Assembly (NCBI GenBank): GCA_964588305.1
Contig: CAZPOP010000014.1
Coordinates: forward strand, 18,593 to 82,592
Direction of reading: 5' to 3'
DNA length: 64,000 bases
Source: SM1-73 sp964588305
Lineage (GTDB): Bacteria > Zixibacteria > MSB-5A5 > SM1-73
In this document: positions 52,434 to 60,831 of the stretch, piece after piece
How the letters are laid out: every line of letters begins with the position of its first letter
Numbering within the stretch: the stretch's first letter is position 1
The notes under the pieces: model-generated
The model's input: only the letters and a program-made list of their open reading frames with translations
Database searches by the model: none
What the model was told of the DNA's origin: nothing
Made by a program: the position numbers and the translations under genes

Positions 52434-52916
52434 ATGGCCAAGTTTTTTCGAGCCGAATCCGAAGAGGATTTTCGCCAGGTTCGCAAACTCCTTATCGAAT
52501 ACGCTGACTCACTGGGCTTTGAGCTGAGCTGCCAGCATTTCGATAGAGACTCTGTGGAACTTCCGGGAGAATACGCTCCGCCGGACGGATACCTTCTTCT
52601 GGCCACGCAGGAGACAAAGATAGCCGGATGTGTTGCCTTAAGGAAGATCGCCTACGGTGTTTGCGAGATGAAAAGGCTGTATGTACGGCCAGAGTTTCGA
52701 GGGAAAGGGATCGGGAGGAAGTTGGCACTGAACATCATCAAAGAAGCTCGCAAGATTGGCTATAAGCACATGCGCCTGAATACGCTCTCATCCATGAAAG
52801 AGGCGGCAGCGCTTTATCGCTCGTTAGGCTTCAAGGAAATCGAGCCCTATCGGCACAACCCCATAGAGGGCGCCATGTTCATGGAACTGGCCTTGATTCG
52901 ACAGCATTCACCATAG
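52434..52916 (+). CDS. GNAT-family N-acetyltransferase
   Basis: 160 residues. The acetyl-CoA-binding motif A is VRPEFRGKGIGRKLALNII (residues ~82-100), with R-x-x-G-x-[GA] intact; motif B is ALYRSLGFKEIEPY (~127-140). It resembles the YjgM/PhnO-type group often fused to or near transcriptional regulators. The acceptor substrate is unknown. It is followed by a MITE-like element. Confidence 0.9.
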   Translation: MAKFFRAESEEDFRQVRKLLIEYADSLGFELSCQHFDRDSVELPGEYAPPDGYLLLATQETKIAGCVALRKIAYGVCEMKRLYVRPEFRGKGIGRKLALNIIKEARKIGYKHMRLNTLSSMKEAAALYRSLGFKEIEPYRHNPIEGAMFMELALIRQHSP

Positions 52917-53443
52917 CTTTATTTGCGAGTCGCGGAGTCTGTCCTTTAGGGCCTGTTGAAAAACCGGCAGCCTGGGACGGGATGAATTCCCGCCCCTATG
53001 GGAGACGATCAGTTCTAGCACATAGGGCAGGGTTCATCCTGCCCTTCGGTCCCGCACTTCGTCCTGAGACTCAGTGTCGAAGGAAGACCTCAGGGTCGAA
53101 GGAAAGGGATTCACCCTGAAGGGCATTTAGCCCTGCCAAAGAGTTTTTCAACAGTCCCTCGAGCGATGCCCCGCAGTTATGCCGATACGCATATCGCCTC
53201 ATGAAACTGATGAAGACTGAGTCGCAGGGTGGCACAGTCTTGAGCCTGATATATCAAACCACTTCCTGATTGCCATAATCGTCAGGCCTGGTTATATTCA
53301 GTTGAGCCGATGCCGAGAGTGTGCTATGTGACTTCGTGCGGTGACACCATGTATTGTTTGGACAGCGGTTACGCCCCTGCGGGAACGAAGGGTGGGGTGC
53401 AGCCCGCATCTCGAAAAGTCCTTGATTAATGGAGGAGAAAAAT
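52917..53443. other. Repeat-filled intergenic region
   Basis: 527 bp without a gene: a MITE-like element (52948-53159), then ~230 bp with nothing recognisable, then a family B palindrome relic (about 53389-53411) just before the flavodoxin gene. Confidence 0.5.
52948..53159. mobile_element. MITE-like element with 17-bp terminal inverted repeats
   Basis: AGGGCCTGTTGAAAAAC (52948-52964) and, at the other end, the complement of AGGGACTGTTGAAAAAC (53143-53159) match at 16 of 17 positions. The 212-bp element has no open gene; internal hairpins (gggcagggttcatcctgccc near 53023) and a part that is the inverted copy of 62330-62430. No clear target duplication is seen. A non-autonomous insertion element is likely; a matching transposase is not in the window. 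Confidence 0.65.
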
Positions 53444-53926
53444 ATGCAGGTTCTGGTGATGTATTATTCAAGATCGGGAAATACCAAAAAGCTGGCTGGA
53501 GAAATAGCCAAAGGAGTGCGGGAAGTTGAAGAGGTTAAATGTGTGTTGAAACCGGCAGCCGAAATCACGAAGGACGATTTCATAGCTTCCGACGGAATCA
53601 TAGCTGGCTCTCCGGTTTATTTTGGGACGATGGCGGCTGAATTAAAAGAGGTCTTTGACAAATTCGTTGGCGTCCGCAGACATATGGAAGATAAGATAGG
53701 TGCGGCCTTTGCAACCTCAGCCGACCCATCCGGGGGAAAGGAGACTACCATTCTTTCGATCATCCAGGCCATGTTGATATACGGAATGATGGTGGTGGGA
53801 GATCCTCTGGATGCGACCGGTCACTATGGGGTATCATGTATCGGGGCCCCCGATAGAGAGACCGCCCTTAACGCTAAGAAGTTGGGAAAGAGAGTGGCCT
53901 TGTTGGTCAAGAGGCTAAAGGGTTAG
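53444..53926 (+). CDS. Flavodoxin/NAD(P)H:quinone oxidoreductase-like FMN protein
   Basis: 160 residues. Flavodoxin fold with the FMN-phosphate loop YYSRSGNTKKLA (residues ~7-18) and GSPVYFGTMAAELKEVFDKF (~66-85), as in WrbA-type and flavodoxin_4 proteins. ggaggagaaaaat sets the start at 53444; an upstream in-frame ATG five codons earlier lies within the ribosome site. Electron carrier or quinone reductase; the partner is unknown. Thirty-one bases separate it from the isomerase-like gene. Confidence 0.88.
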   Translation: MQVLVMYYSRSGNTKKLAGEIAKGVREVEEVKCVLKPAAEITKDDFIASDGIIAGSPVYFGTMAAELKEVFDKFVGVRRHMEDKIGAAFATSADPSGGKETTILSIIQAMLIYGMMVVGDPLDATGHYGVSCIGAPDRETALNAKKLGKRVALLVKRLKG

Positions 53927-53957
53927 CAGTCGAATGAGAGAATGAAAGTGATAGACC

Positions 53958-54764
53958 ATGTCAAAAATCTTCGTGCAACCTCCGGATAACGATAGCTTCG
54001 AGGAATTTTTATCTTACGCTAAGGAACATGGTTACAACCTAGAGATTGCATCCTTTGCATACAGCCGTGTTTTAGATACGAATTGGCAAGAGATATTGAA
54101 AGACCATCAGCAGAGACTGCGCGGATTTACCGGAGTCATTTCCGTTCACGGAGCGTTCATGGAGTTGACCGTTCACAGCAGAGACGAAAAGATCAGGGAA
54201 GTTGCGAAGGATAGAATTTTTCAGAATCTTGAGATTGCCAAAGCTCTGAGGGCGAAGTATATTGTCTTCCATGGGAACTTCAATCCTTTGATCCGGCACG
54301 AGGGTTATAGAAAGAATTGGGTCAAACAGAATGTACTTTTTTGGTCCGAGGTTTTAGAGAAATATCAGATTATCGTTGTGCTGGAAAATCTGTGGGAGCC
54401 AAAACCGGAGACGTACAGGAAACTTCTGGATGAGGTTGATTCTGCGCGCCTAAAGATTTGTTTCGATACGGGACACGCGAATATCTTCTCCGAAGCACCG
54501 CTTGAGGAATGGTTCGCTGTGTTAGGTGAAGATATTGCCTATGTGCACGTCAACGATAACGACGGCAATGTCGATTTAGAACTCGCCCCGGGTGAAGGAA
54601 ATATCGACTGGCGGAGATTTTCGGATCTGATCAAGAAATACGGAATTGCTCCTGAAATTGTATTTGAAGTCGGAACACTTGAAAAAACGATACAATCGCT
54701 TGAGTATTTTCAAAAAGAAAACATTTATCCTTTTGATCTGCATAGAAAGGACGGCGTAATTTAA
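53958..54764 (+). CDS. Sugar phosphate isomerase/epimerase-like TIM-barrel protein
   Basis: 268 residues. A xylose-isomerase-like TIM barrel (AP_endonuc_2 family). Metal ligands of the family are seen in VVLENLWEP (Glu), ICFDTGHANIF (Asp and His), YVHVNDNDG (His) and the end VFEVG (Glu). The active site, as in endonuclease IV and sugar isomerases, uses these to bind a divalent metal. Substrate cannot be assigned; no sugar operon is near. Followed after one base by the DUF5655 gene, so probably co-transcribed. Confidence 0.88.
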   Translation: MSKIFVQPPDNDSFEEFLSYAKEHGYNLEIASFAYSRVLDTNWQEILKDHQQRLRGFTGVISVHGAFMELTVHSRDEKIREVAKDRIFQNLEIAKALRAKYIVFHGNFNPLIRHEGYRKNWVKQNVLFWSEVLEKYQIIVVLENLWEPKPETYRKLLDEVDSARLKICFDTGHANIFSEAPLEEWFAVLGEDIAYVHVNDNDGNVDLELAPGEGNIDWRRFSDLIKKYGIAPEIVFEVGTLEKTIQSLEYFQKENIYPFDLHRKDGVI

Positions 54765-54765
54765 A

Positions 54766-55203
54766 ATGATTTTCAAAGGTCTTTGGACGTGCCCGAGATG
54801 CGGCAGGATGTTTGCCAATCGCAACCAGAGCCATTCTTGCGAACATCACACCGTAAAACAGCACCTGAAAGGCAAAAGTCCGCATGTCAGGTCGCTGTAC
54901 GAGGCATTTGAGGCACTAGTGGAGAAGTGTGGATCTGTTTCAGTCGTGCCGACGAAAGCCCGTATCGGATTCCAGGTGCGGATGATCTTTGCGGCTGTCA
55001 GCTTGAGAACCGACGGTTTGGACGCACACGTTGTTCTGTCTCGGCGATTGGAAAATCCGAGATTCACACGCATCGAGTCGATTTCTCCGAAAAACCATGT
55101 TCATCATTTTCAAATACCGTCTCTGGAGGAATTGGACAGTGAGGTTGCCGGATGGCTAGAGGAGGCATACCAGGTGGGAGAGCAAAAACATCTGGGCGAA
55201 TGA
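54766..55203 (+). CDS. DUF5655-type zinc-ribbon protein
   Basis: 145 residues. N-terminal WTCPRCGRMFANRNQSHSC (zinc-ribbon, Cys9-Cys12 and His/Cys later) followed by the DUF5655 domain: HLKGKSPHVRSLYEAFEALV, VPTKARIGFQVRMIFAAV and LEELDSEVAGWLEEAYQVG. The family is small, cytosolic and of unknown activity; it is frequently near GNAT and DUF1801-like genes. Its stop overlaps the start of the GNAT gene by four bases (ATGA). Confidence 0.85.
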   Translation: MIFKGLWTCPRCGRMFANRNQSHSCEHHTVKQHLKGKSPHVRSLYEAFEALVEKCGSVSVVPTKARIGFQVRMIFAAVSLRTDGLDAHVVLSRRLENPRFTRIESISPKNHVHHFQIPSLEELDSEVAGWLEEAYQVGEQKHLGE

Positions 55204-55832
55204 CAAAGAGGTTGGCTGGACAAAACGACACAGTATCGAATTTGGAGTTTCACCCCCTGACACTTGATCGATGGAAAGACCTTGAAGAACTGTTCGGAGA
55301 GCGGGGAGCTTGTGGTGGGTGCTGGTGCATGTGGTGGAGACTCACAAGGTCGCAGTTTGAGAAGCAAAAAGGGAGTAAGAACAAAGCCGCGCTGAAAAAG
55401 ATCGTGAGATCAGGTCAGGTTCCGGGAATTCTTGCCTATGCTCAAGGTAAGCCAATTGCCTGGTGCTCGGTGGGTCCGAGGGAGACATACCCGGCCCTGG
55501 AAAGGTCCCGTGTCTTAAAGAGAATTGTTGAAAATCCCGCCGAAGGCGGGGATGACAAGCTTGTATTGTCTGTAGTTTGTCTTTTTGTCGCCAAGCCCTT
55601 CAGAAATCAAGGGGTATCGGTTGAGATAATTAAAGCTGCCGTGGATTACGCCAAGAAAAAAGGGGCAGATATTGTGGAAGCATACCCCAAGGAGCCGAAA
55701 AAAGGCAGATGGCCCGATGCTTTCGTCTGGACCGGCCACGTTTCAGCTTTCAGGAAGGCAGGATTTGTGGAAGTTCACCGAGGTTCACCTGCTCGGCCGA
55801 TAATGAGATATTTCATTGAGAGGGAAGAATGA
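55200..55832 (+). CDS. GNAT-family acetyltransferase with a repeat insert in the frame
   Basis: 210 residues from ATG 55200 (overlaps the previous stop as ATGA). The N-terminal ACGGCWCMWWR (residues ~26-36) is typical of one GNAT subgroup. Motif A is VAKPFRNQGVSVEIIKAAV (residues ~129-147); the usual R-G-x-G is here R-N-Q-G-V, a mild change. Between ~111 and ~120 (VENPAEGGDDK) the DNA is the common CCCGCCGAAGGCGGG palindromic repeat plus gatgac, in frame. The remainder follows the family pattern. Function otherwise unknown. Confidence 0.82.
   Translation: MTKRLAGQNDTVSNLEFHPLTLDRWKDLEELFGERGACGGCWCMWWRLTRSQFEKQKGSKNKAALKKIVRSGQVPGILAYAQGKPIAWCSVGPRETYPALERSRVLKRIVENPAEGGDDKLVLSVVCLFVAKPFRNQGVSVEIIKAAVDYAKKKGADIVEAYPKEPKKGRWPDAFVWTGHVSAFRKAGFVEVHRGSPARPIMRYFIEREE
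55531..55560. repeat. Palindromic repeat inside the GNAT reading frame
   Basis: aaaatcccgccgaaggcgggga plus tgacaagc includes the 15-bp palindrome CCCGCCGAAGGCGGG (55536-55550), related to the intergenic 28-bp palindrome at 6841. It adds about ten codons (ENPAEGGDDK) without breaking the frame. Confidence 0.6.
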
Positions 55833-55944
55833 TAGCTTCCTCTCGGTTCACACTGGCGCTGTTCTTCAGTCCGAATGAAGGGTGAGGTCAGTTGACTCAA
55901 ATGAGGTACAACCCCCGCCCTAAGGGGGGAGGCATTTAGGAGGC

Positions 55945-57720
55945 ATGAAAAAGACTTTTTTTAGACTTTCCATAATTTTCTCTTGGTTTTTTTCTTTTCT
56001 TTTGAATCCAATCTTTGCCGAGACAGATTCGGCTCAACAGAATTTTTCTTCGATTCTCCCGCCTTTGGCGGGATTTTCAACTAGTGTGATTTTCAATGAG
56101 ATCTTGGCCAATGAGCCTGGTTCTAACACCAAACTGGAATGGGTGGAACTTTTCAATGCCGATTCAACTGACCATAATCTGGGTGGCTGGCTTTTTGCCA
56201 GCAAAGAATATATCACGGAATTACCGGGTGGGGCGGTCATACCCGCCGGAGGTTTTTTGATCATTGCGCGGAAGCTTGTCTCTACACCTCCCGATTCAAT
56301 CAGTTTTGAGTGGCATTGGGGAGATGGAAGCGGGGTCTGGGGCGATTCTGAATTAGAGGATTTCCCTGCCGTTGAAGCCATGATGTCTTTGACCAACAGC
56401 GGGGAAGAAATCAGCCTGACTGACCTTAATAATATCAGACGAAGCTTCATCTGGGATGAGGACTGCGGAGACGGCGTCTCTTTAGAAAAAATATCCCCGG
56501 AGATCGTAGAGCGACTGGAGAATTGGTCTTGCTGTGTTCATCCGGATAAAAGCACGCCCGGAAAAACTAATTCAGTCTCCCCTGCAGAGAATGATCTCTC
56601 CATTCAAAGGGACGAGTTTTTTTCTTCTCCCGAAGTCCCTCTGGAAGATTCAAGTTTCTTTCTCATGGCCATAGTGAGAAATACGGGGAGTGCAAAGTCG
56701 CTTGACAATGAACTTGGCTTCTTCAACGACCACGACTGGGACGAAGTCATAACGGAGGATGAGCGGCTGGGGGATGTGATAACGATACTTCCTCTGGAGG
56801 TAGATGAGGCGGAGACGGTTTCAATCGAAGTCAATTTTTCCAAGGGGAACTATCGGATTTATGCAAGAATCGGGGAAGACGAGAAGGATTTCAACAATCA
56901 GGCTTTCATAAATCTCAAGGTGAGAGGGACTCTTCCGGAAGTGGTGATAAATGAATTCATGTACAATCCCGACCTGAATCTGTCTCAGACTGAATGGGTC
57001 GAGATTTATAATCGGAGCGAAGATCCCATCTCGATAAAAAACTGGCTGCTGGGCGATTCGACGGGACAGAAGCGGATAACACCGGATGAGGTGGTCATCG
57101 AACCGGAAGGATTCCTTATCATAACACAGGACAAAAACGAATTCCAGACAACCTATCCTGAGGTGAACTGTGAAGTGATCGAACAAGAAAGCTGGCAGAG
57201 CTTGAACAATGCCGGCGACCAAATTGTATTGAAGGACAGTTTGAATCTTCTGGAAGATCAGGTCAGTTACGCGGGGACGGATGCGGAAAAGGGTATTTCC
57301 TGGGAAAGAATCGATTATGATGTTTCTTCGGCTGATGAGGGCAATTGGTGGAGATGTGTGGATCCGAAGGGGGCGACGCCCGGAGAGGAGAACAGTCTGC
57401 ATACACATTATTCAAATCAGATCGAATTGAGCATAGCTCCCAATCCTTTCTCTCCCGACGGTGACGGATTCGAAGATGAGGTTACTTCCAAGTATGTTCT
57501 CCCCAGGATGTCGGAACTGAGCCTGAGAATTTACGATGTCAAGGGAAGGCTGGTCAAAACGCTGATGGAGGATGAGCCTGAGGTCACCGGCGAAATAGTC
57601 TGGGATGGAAGAGATGATGAAAACAGAATCGTTCGGGTCGGGATATACATCGTCTTGGCTGAAGCGAAGGGTATCACAAGCAGCGTGAAGAAAACGACGT
57701 TGGTGGTGGCTAAAAGATAA
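55945..57720 (+). CDS. Secreted lamin-tail-domain protein with FlgD-like C-terminal domain
   Basis: 591 residues. Signal peptide to ~residue 26. Two lamin-tail (LTD) domains: residues ~45-195 (VIFNEILANEPG, KLEWVELFNAD) and ~330-480 (VVINEFMYNPDL, TEWVEIYNRSED). Between them is a CARDB-like Ig domain (~215-320). The C-terminus is a FlgD-like/T9SS-type Ig domain: IAPNPFSPDGDG, LRIYDVKGRLVKTL, GEIVWDGRDDENRIVRVGIYIV, ending VVAKR. Such C-terminal domains direct surface proteins of the FCB group to secretion. agga-ggc just before the ATG. LTD proteins bind DNA or other surfaces; role here unknown. Confidence 0.9.
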   Translation: MKKTFFRLSIIFSWFFSFLLNPIFAETDSAQQNFSSILPPLAGFSTSVIFNEILANEPGSNTKLEWVELFNADSTDHNLGGWLFASKEYITELPGGAVIPAGGFLIIARKLVSTPPDSISFEWHWGDGSGVWGDSELEDFPAVEAMMSLTNSGEEISLTDLNNIRRSFIWDEDCGDGVSLEKISPEIVERLENWSCCVHPDKSTPGKTNSVSPAENDLSIQRDEFFSSPEVPLEDSSFFLMAIVRNTGSAKSLDNELGFFNDHDWDEVITEDERLGDVITILPLEVDEAETVSIEVNFSKGNYRIYARIGEDEKDFNNQAFINLKVRGTLPEVVINEFMYNPDLNLSQTEWVEIYNRSEDPISIKNWLLGDSTGQKRITPDEVVIEPEGFLIITQDKNEFQTTYPEVNCEVIEQESWQSLNNAGDQIVLKDSLNLLEDQVSYAGTDAEKGISWERIDYDVSSADEGNWWRCVDPKGATPGEENSLHTHYSNQIELSIAPNPFSPDGDGFEDEVTSKYVLPRMSELSLRIYDVKGRLVKTLMEDEPEVTGEIVWDGRDDENRIVRVGIYIVLAEAKGITSSVKKTTLVVAKR

Positions 57721-57780
57721 CTTTTTACAGCCTGGACAGCAGCACCTTGCTCCCAAGAAGGGCGTAGAGTCTTTTAGGTA

Positions 57781-58146
57781 ATGAAAAGATACAAACAACG
57801 ATTAGGAAGAAGCGGCGAGGATCTGGCGGTTTCTTTTCTGAAAAAGCGTGGTTTCGAGATTCTGGAAAGAAACTATAGATTCGGGCACAAAGAGATCGAT
57901 ATAATCGGCAAGGATGGAAATACCATAGTTTTCGTTGAGGTAAAGGCTGGTCGGTCCAAGGAGTTTGGATCACCCGAAGAAAGGGTGAATCTTAGGAAAC
58001 AGAAAAGCATGATCGAGGTGGCACAGGATTATATACAAAGTAGCAATATCGCGGATTATGATTTCAGGTTTGATGTCGTAGCGATAGAGTTTGAAAAAAC
58101 AGACAAAAGAATCGAACACATAAAAAACGCATTCATGGTGACTTAG
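57781..58146 (+). CDS. yraN: YraN-family (UPF0102) endonuclease-like protein
   Basis: 121 residues. Typical opening GRSGEDLAVSFLKKRGFEILERNYRF and the nuclease-like core KEIDIIGKDGNTIVFVEVKAG (Asp in EIDII, Glu-x-Lys in VEVK). The family has a restriction-endonuclease-like fold; biochemical role unclear. Its 3' end overlaps by 14 bp the tail of the convergent gene at 58133. The ribosome site is weak (ttaggta). Confidence 0.93.
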   Translation: MKRYKQRLGRSGEDLAVSFLKKRGFEILERNYRFGHKEIDIIGKDGNTIVFVEVKAGRSKEFGSPEERVNLRKQKSMIEVAQDYIQSSNIADYDFRFDVVAIEFEKTDKRIEHIKNAFMVT

Positions 58147-58483
58147 CCTTCTGTTTTTTCTCCTCCAGCGTCTGAACGATCCTCTCCCACACTTTTGCCC
58201 ACTTTTCCGGATTCTGATTGTAGTTCTTTACGAATTCGTCTATATCTTTTTGAGTAACGCCATACCTTTCAAGAATCCTTTTCCTCTCCTGTTCCAATCC
58301 ACCCGAGTCTGCATCGTACGTCTCCAGGGCAATAGAGAGCCCAACGTAGACCTCCACAAATTTCTCCTCGGACAGCTTAGGAGAGGTTTTCGGGCTGTTT
58401 AGGATTATGAAGAGAATAGCCAGAAGAAAGACAACACCGATTGTGATTAGCAGTTTGTTCTTAGTCAAGGTTCGAAAGTCCAA
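58133..58483 (-). CDS. Small membrane-anchored protein, unknown
   Basis: 116 residues from TTG 58483, or 111 from TTG 58468. N-terminal membrane helix (LLITIGVVFLLAILFIIL), then a soluble helical region: EEKFVEVYVGLSIALETY, ERKRILERYGVTQKDIDEFVKNY, similar to the small DUF-type lipoproteins and anchors that have an E-R-Y-G-V-T motif and are known in FCB-type genomes. The first five codons lie in the aggttcgaaagt repeat, so the 58468 start may be the true one. Tail overlaps yraN. Confidence 0.6.
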   Translation of the reverse strand: MDFRTLTKNKLLITIGVVFLLAILFIILNSPKTSPKLSEEKFVEVYVGLSIALETYDADSGGLEQERKRILERYGVTQKDIDEFVKNYNQNPEKWAKVWERIVQTLEEKKQKAKSP

Positions 58484-58520
58484 AGGTTAAAAGGTTCGAA
58501 GGTTAAAAGGTCAAAAGGTT
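58476..58520. repeat. Tandem aaaggttaaaaggtt repeat
   Basis: Units of aaggttaaaaggttcgaa repeat about three times (58482-58518), as at 6868-6902. It precedes the TTG-started small gene on the minus strand. Confidence 0.55.
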
Positions 58521-58599
58521 CAAGAGTTCAACTGAGAGCGTACGTTCCTAATATTTCCTTATTATCGGAGTTGTCAAGGGGAAAATGACGCAGAAACCC

Positions 58600-58648
58600 G
58601 GTCAAGCTGAAGTCATAGATCCCGCTTAGGCGGGGCTTGACACTCCAG
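58600..58648. repeat. Family A composite element, copy 7, overlapping rlmD
   Basis: gtcaagctga...atcccgcttaggcggggcttgacactccag: same parts as copies 5 and 6 in another order. The final 11 codons and stop of rlmD are within it. Confidence 0.7.
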
Positions 58649-60049
58649 AGTCTTTGGAGTTAATCTTGCCACGGTCTCGATGTGGTAGGTATGAGGAAAC
58701 ATATCCACGGGTTGGACTCTTTCGAGCCGATAGTATTCCTCACAAAGGAGTTTCAAATCTCTGGCTAAGGTGGAGGGGTTGCAGGAGACGTAAATGATCT
58801 TGGAAGGTCTCATACTCAAAAGGGATTTGACCACATGTTTATGCAAACCCGCGCGAGGAGGATCGACCACCACCAAATCCGGAATTCTCTTATCGTCAAC
58901 TAGTTTTGCCAGAACATTTTTTACCTCTCCACAGATAAACTCGCAATTGGTGACACCATTTAGCTCTGCATTTCTTTTAGCATTGTCAATCGACTCTTCT
59001 ACCGACTCGACTCCAATCACCTTTTTTGCCCGTTGTGACAAGAATGTCGAGATGGTCCCATTGCCGCAATATAAATCCAGAACTGATTCGTCACCATGCA
59101 AGTCGGCCATGTTCAGAACTATGTCATACAATTTTTCAGCCTGATGAGTGTTGGTTTGAAAGAAGGAATTGCTGGAGATCTCAAATTTGAATTTGCCCAA
59201 TTTCTCGGTGATGGTTTTGTCTCCGGCCAATAGTTCCTCCTCCTTACCCACGGCGATATTGGCCAATTTGGAATTGATGTTTCTGACCATACTCTTGACA
59301 AAGGGAAAGTCTCCAAGAAGCCGGGAGGAGAATTCATCCTTGAATGGGAATTCGCCCTTGTTGGTGACCAGGTTGACCATGGTCATGCCGGTGTTCTTTC
59401 CTTCCCTTACAGCCAAGAATCTCAGGAAGCCTGAGCGTTCTTTGTAGTTATAAGGCGTAAATTTCTTCTCTCTGGCGAATTCCCTGACGAAATCCACTAT
59501 CCGGTTAGCGTTTTGTGATTGGAGGAAGCATTCCTTCAGATCGAAAACCTTATCGAATCTTCCTCTGGGATGAAGGCCGAGGATCAATTGTAGGTCTGGA
59601 TCGGGGGCGAAAGCGTACTCCATCTTATTTCGATAAAAGAATGTCTCGTCTGAACCCACGGCATTCTGGATCGGAACATCGGTGAAGCCGCCGATATGTC
59701 TTAAGTTTTCCTCAACCTGTTTGGTCTTGAACTTCAGTTGTTCTTCATATTTCAGATCCTGCCAGGTGCAGCCGCCGCACAAACCGAAATGAGAACATAG
59801 AGGCTTGGTTCTCAAATCCGATTCTTTGACGATCTCCAAGATCTTTGCCTCGGCGAAATTGCTTTTTCTCTTGGTGATTTCTACCTTGACTACGTCCCCT
59901 GGTATTCCGCTTGCGGTGGCAGGTTCTAAATCTTCCCCTCCTTTAACCAGGACCACCAGCCCCTCCAACTTCGCCACACTTTTACCACCGTAGGCTAAGT
60001 CGGAGATTTCTAGCTCAACAATGTCTTTTTTCTTGATGCTGGCAAACAA
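58613..60049 (-). CDS. rlmD: 23S rRNA (uracil-C5)-methyltransferase RlmD/RumA family
   Basis: 478 residues from TTG 60049, which has aaaggg six bases ahead; a further TTG ten codons upstream is less supported. N-terminal TRAM domain (~5-65), [4Fe-4S] Cys motif in CSHFGLCGGCTWQDL (C-x5-C-x2-C, with a fourth Cys downstream), then the methyltransferase: SAM motif LDLYCGNGTIS, DPPRAGLH and the catalytic YVSCNPSTLARDL. It methylates uridine in rRNA or tRNA (m5U); the exact site cannot be told. The last 11 residues come from a dispersed repeat. Confidence 0.9.
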   Translation of the reverse strand: MFASIKKKDIVELEISDLAYGGKSVAKLEGLVVLVKGGEDLEPATASGIPGDVVKVEITKRKSNFAEAKILEIVKESDLRTKPLCSHFGLCGGCTWQDLKYEEQLKFKTKQVEENLRHIGGFTDVPIQNAVGSDETFFYRNKMEYAFAPDPDLQLILGLHPRGRFDKVFDLKECFLQSQNANRIVDFVREFAREKKFTPYNYKERSGFLRFLAVREGKNTGMTMVNLVTNKGEFPFKDEFSSRLLGDFPFVKSMVRNINSKLANIAVGKEEELLAGDKTITEKLGKFKFEISSNSFFQTNTHQAEKLYDIVLNMADLHGDESVLDLYCGNGTISTFLSQRAKKVIGVESVEESIDNAKRNAELNGVTNCEFICGEVKNVLAKLVDDKRIPDLVVVDPPRAGLHKHVVKSLLSMRPSKIIYVSCNPSTLARDLKLLCEEYYRLERVQPVDMFPHTYHIETVARLTPKTLECQAPPKRDL

Positions 60050-60168
60050 CGCAATCCCTTTCGAACACACGACCCACAATTGTAGTCGCTCGATTCATCG
60101 AGCATCAAGAAAAGCCCAATAAATTGGGCAACTGCGAGCCGTAGACTAAGGTTCGGCAGAACGTTTTC

Positions 60169-60675
60169 TTATTGGCTGCCGGTTGCCTTCAAATAGCTCA
60201 GAAGTCCACCTTTTTCGGCAATCTCCAACTCTAGACCAGACGGAGCTTTTCCTTCTGTTTTCTTGCCTGTGGAAAGGTTGGTCACCTGCCCGGTTCCTAT
60301 GTCTACTTCTACCCTATCTCCAGTTTTTACGATTTTGGAAACAGCCGGACACTCCAGAAGCGGAAAGCCCAGGTTGATCGCGTTGCGATAAAAAATGCGG
60401 GCAAAGGAATCCGCCACCACGCAGCTTACTCCGTTTTCTTTCAGGCAGACCACCGCATGCTCCCGTGACGAACCACATCCGAAATTCTTACCGGCAACCA
60501 TTATATCGCCAGGCTTAACCTCCTTGGCGAAGTTCTCCATTCCGGGAACGAACTCCATGGCATGTTTGGCCATCTCCTTAGGATCAGTCAGGGGGAGATA
60601 TTGACCGTGGTAGATCTGATCGGTATCGATGTCATCCCCCGCCACCCAGGCTTTGCCTTTGAATTTCTTGCTCAT
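60169..60675 (-). CDS. leuD: 3-isopropylmalate dehydratase small subunit-like (LeuD/HacB) protein
   Basis: 168 residues from ATG 60675 (aaggagaa site). The swivel-domain motif GKNFGCGSSREHAV (residues ~63-76) and DSFARIFYRNAINLGFPLLEC (starts ~90) are complete. The substrate-recognition loop is YLPL (residues ~27-30). Archaeal-type family members with YLVY are isopropylmalate isomerases and with YLRT homoaconitases; YLPL matches neither. It needs a large subunit (LeuC) that is not in the window. So the substrate may be isopropylmalate or a related acid. Confidence 0.9.
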   Translation of the reverse strand: MSKKFKGKAWVAGDDIDTDQIYHGQYLPLTDPKEMAKHAMEFVPGMENFAKEVKPGDIMVAGKNFGCGSSREHAVVCLKENGVSCVVADSFARIFYRNAINLGFPLLECPAVSKIVKTGDRVEVDIGTGQVTNLSTGKKTEGKAPSGLELEIAEKGGLLSYLKATGSQ

Positions 60676-60770
60676 GAGATATTCTCCTTCTCTCTCCTGT
60701 CTTCTAGCTTCCCGAAAAGTAACATTAGGAGAGCAAAATGTCAACGAAGATGGTCAATTCCACGTTTTTC

Positions 60771-60799
60771 TTGACACCACGAGTACCTGCCTTTATATT
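60771..60799 (+). promoter_or_regulatory. Consensus promoter for lysS
   Basis: TTGACA (60771-60776), exact 17-bp spacer, TATATT (60794-60799). The start near 60806 leaves a ~26-nt leader with gaggagaaac before the ATG at 60832. Confidence 0.85.
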
Positions 60800-60831
60800 G
60801 CGAGTCAACAGTTCATCTCGAGGAGAAACAT

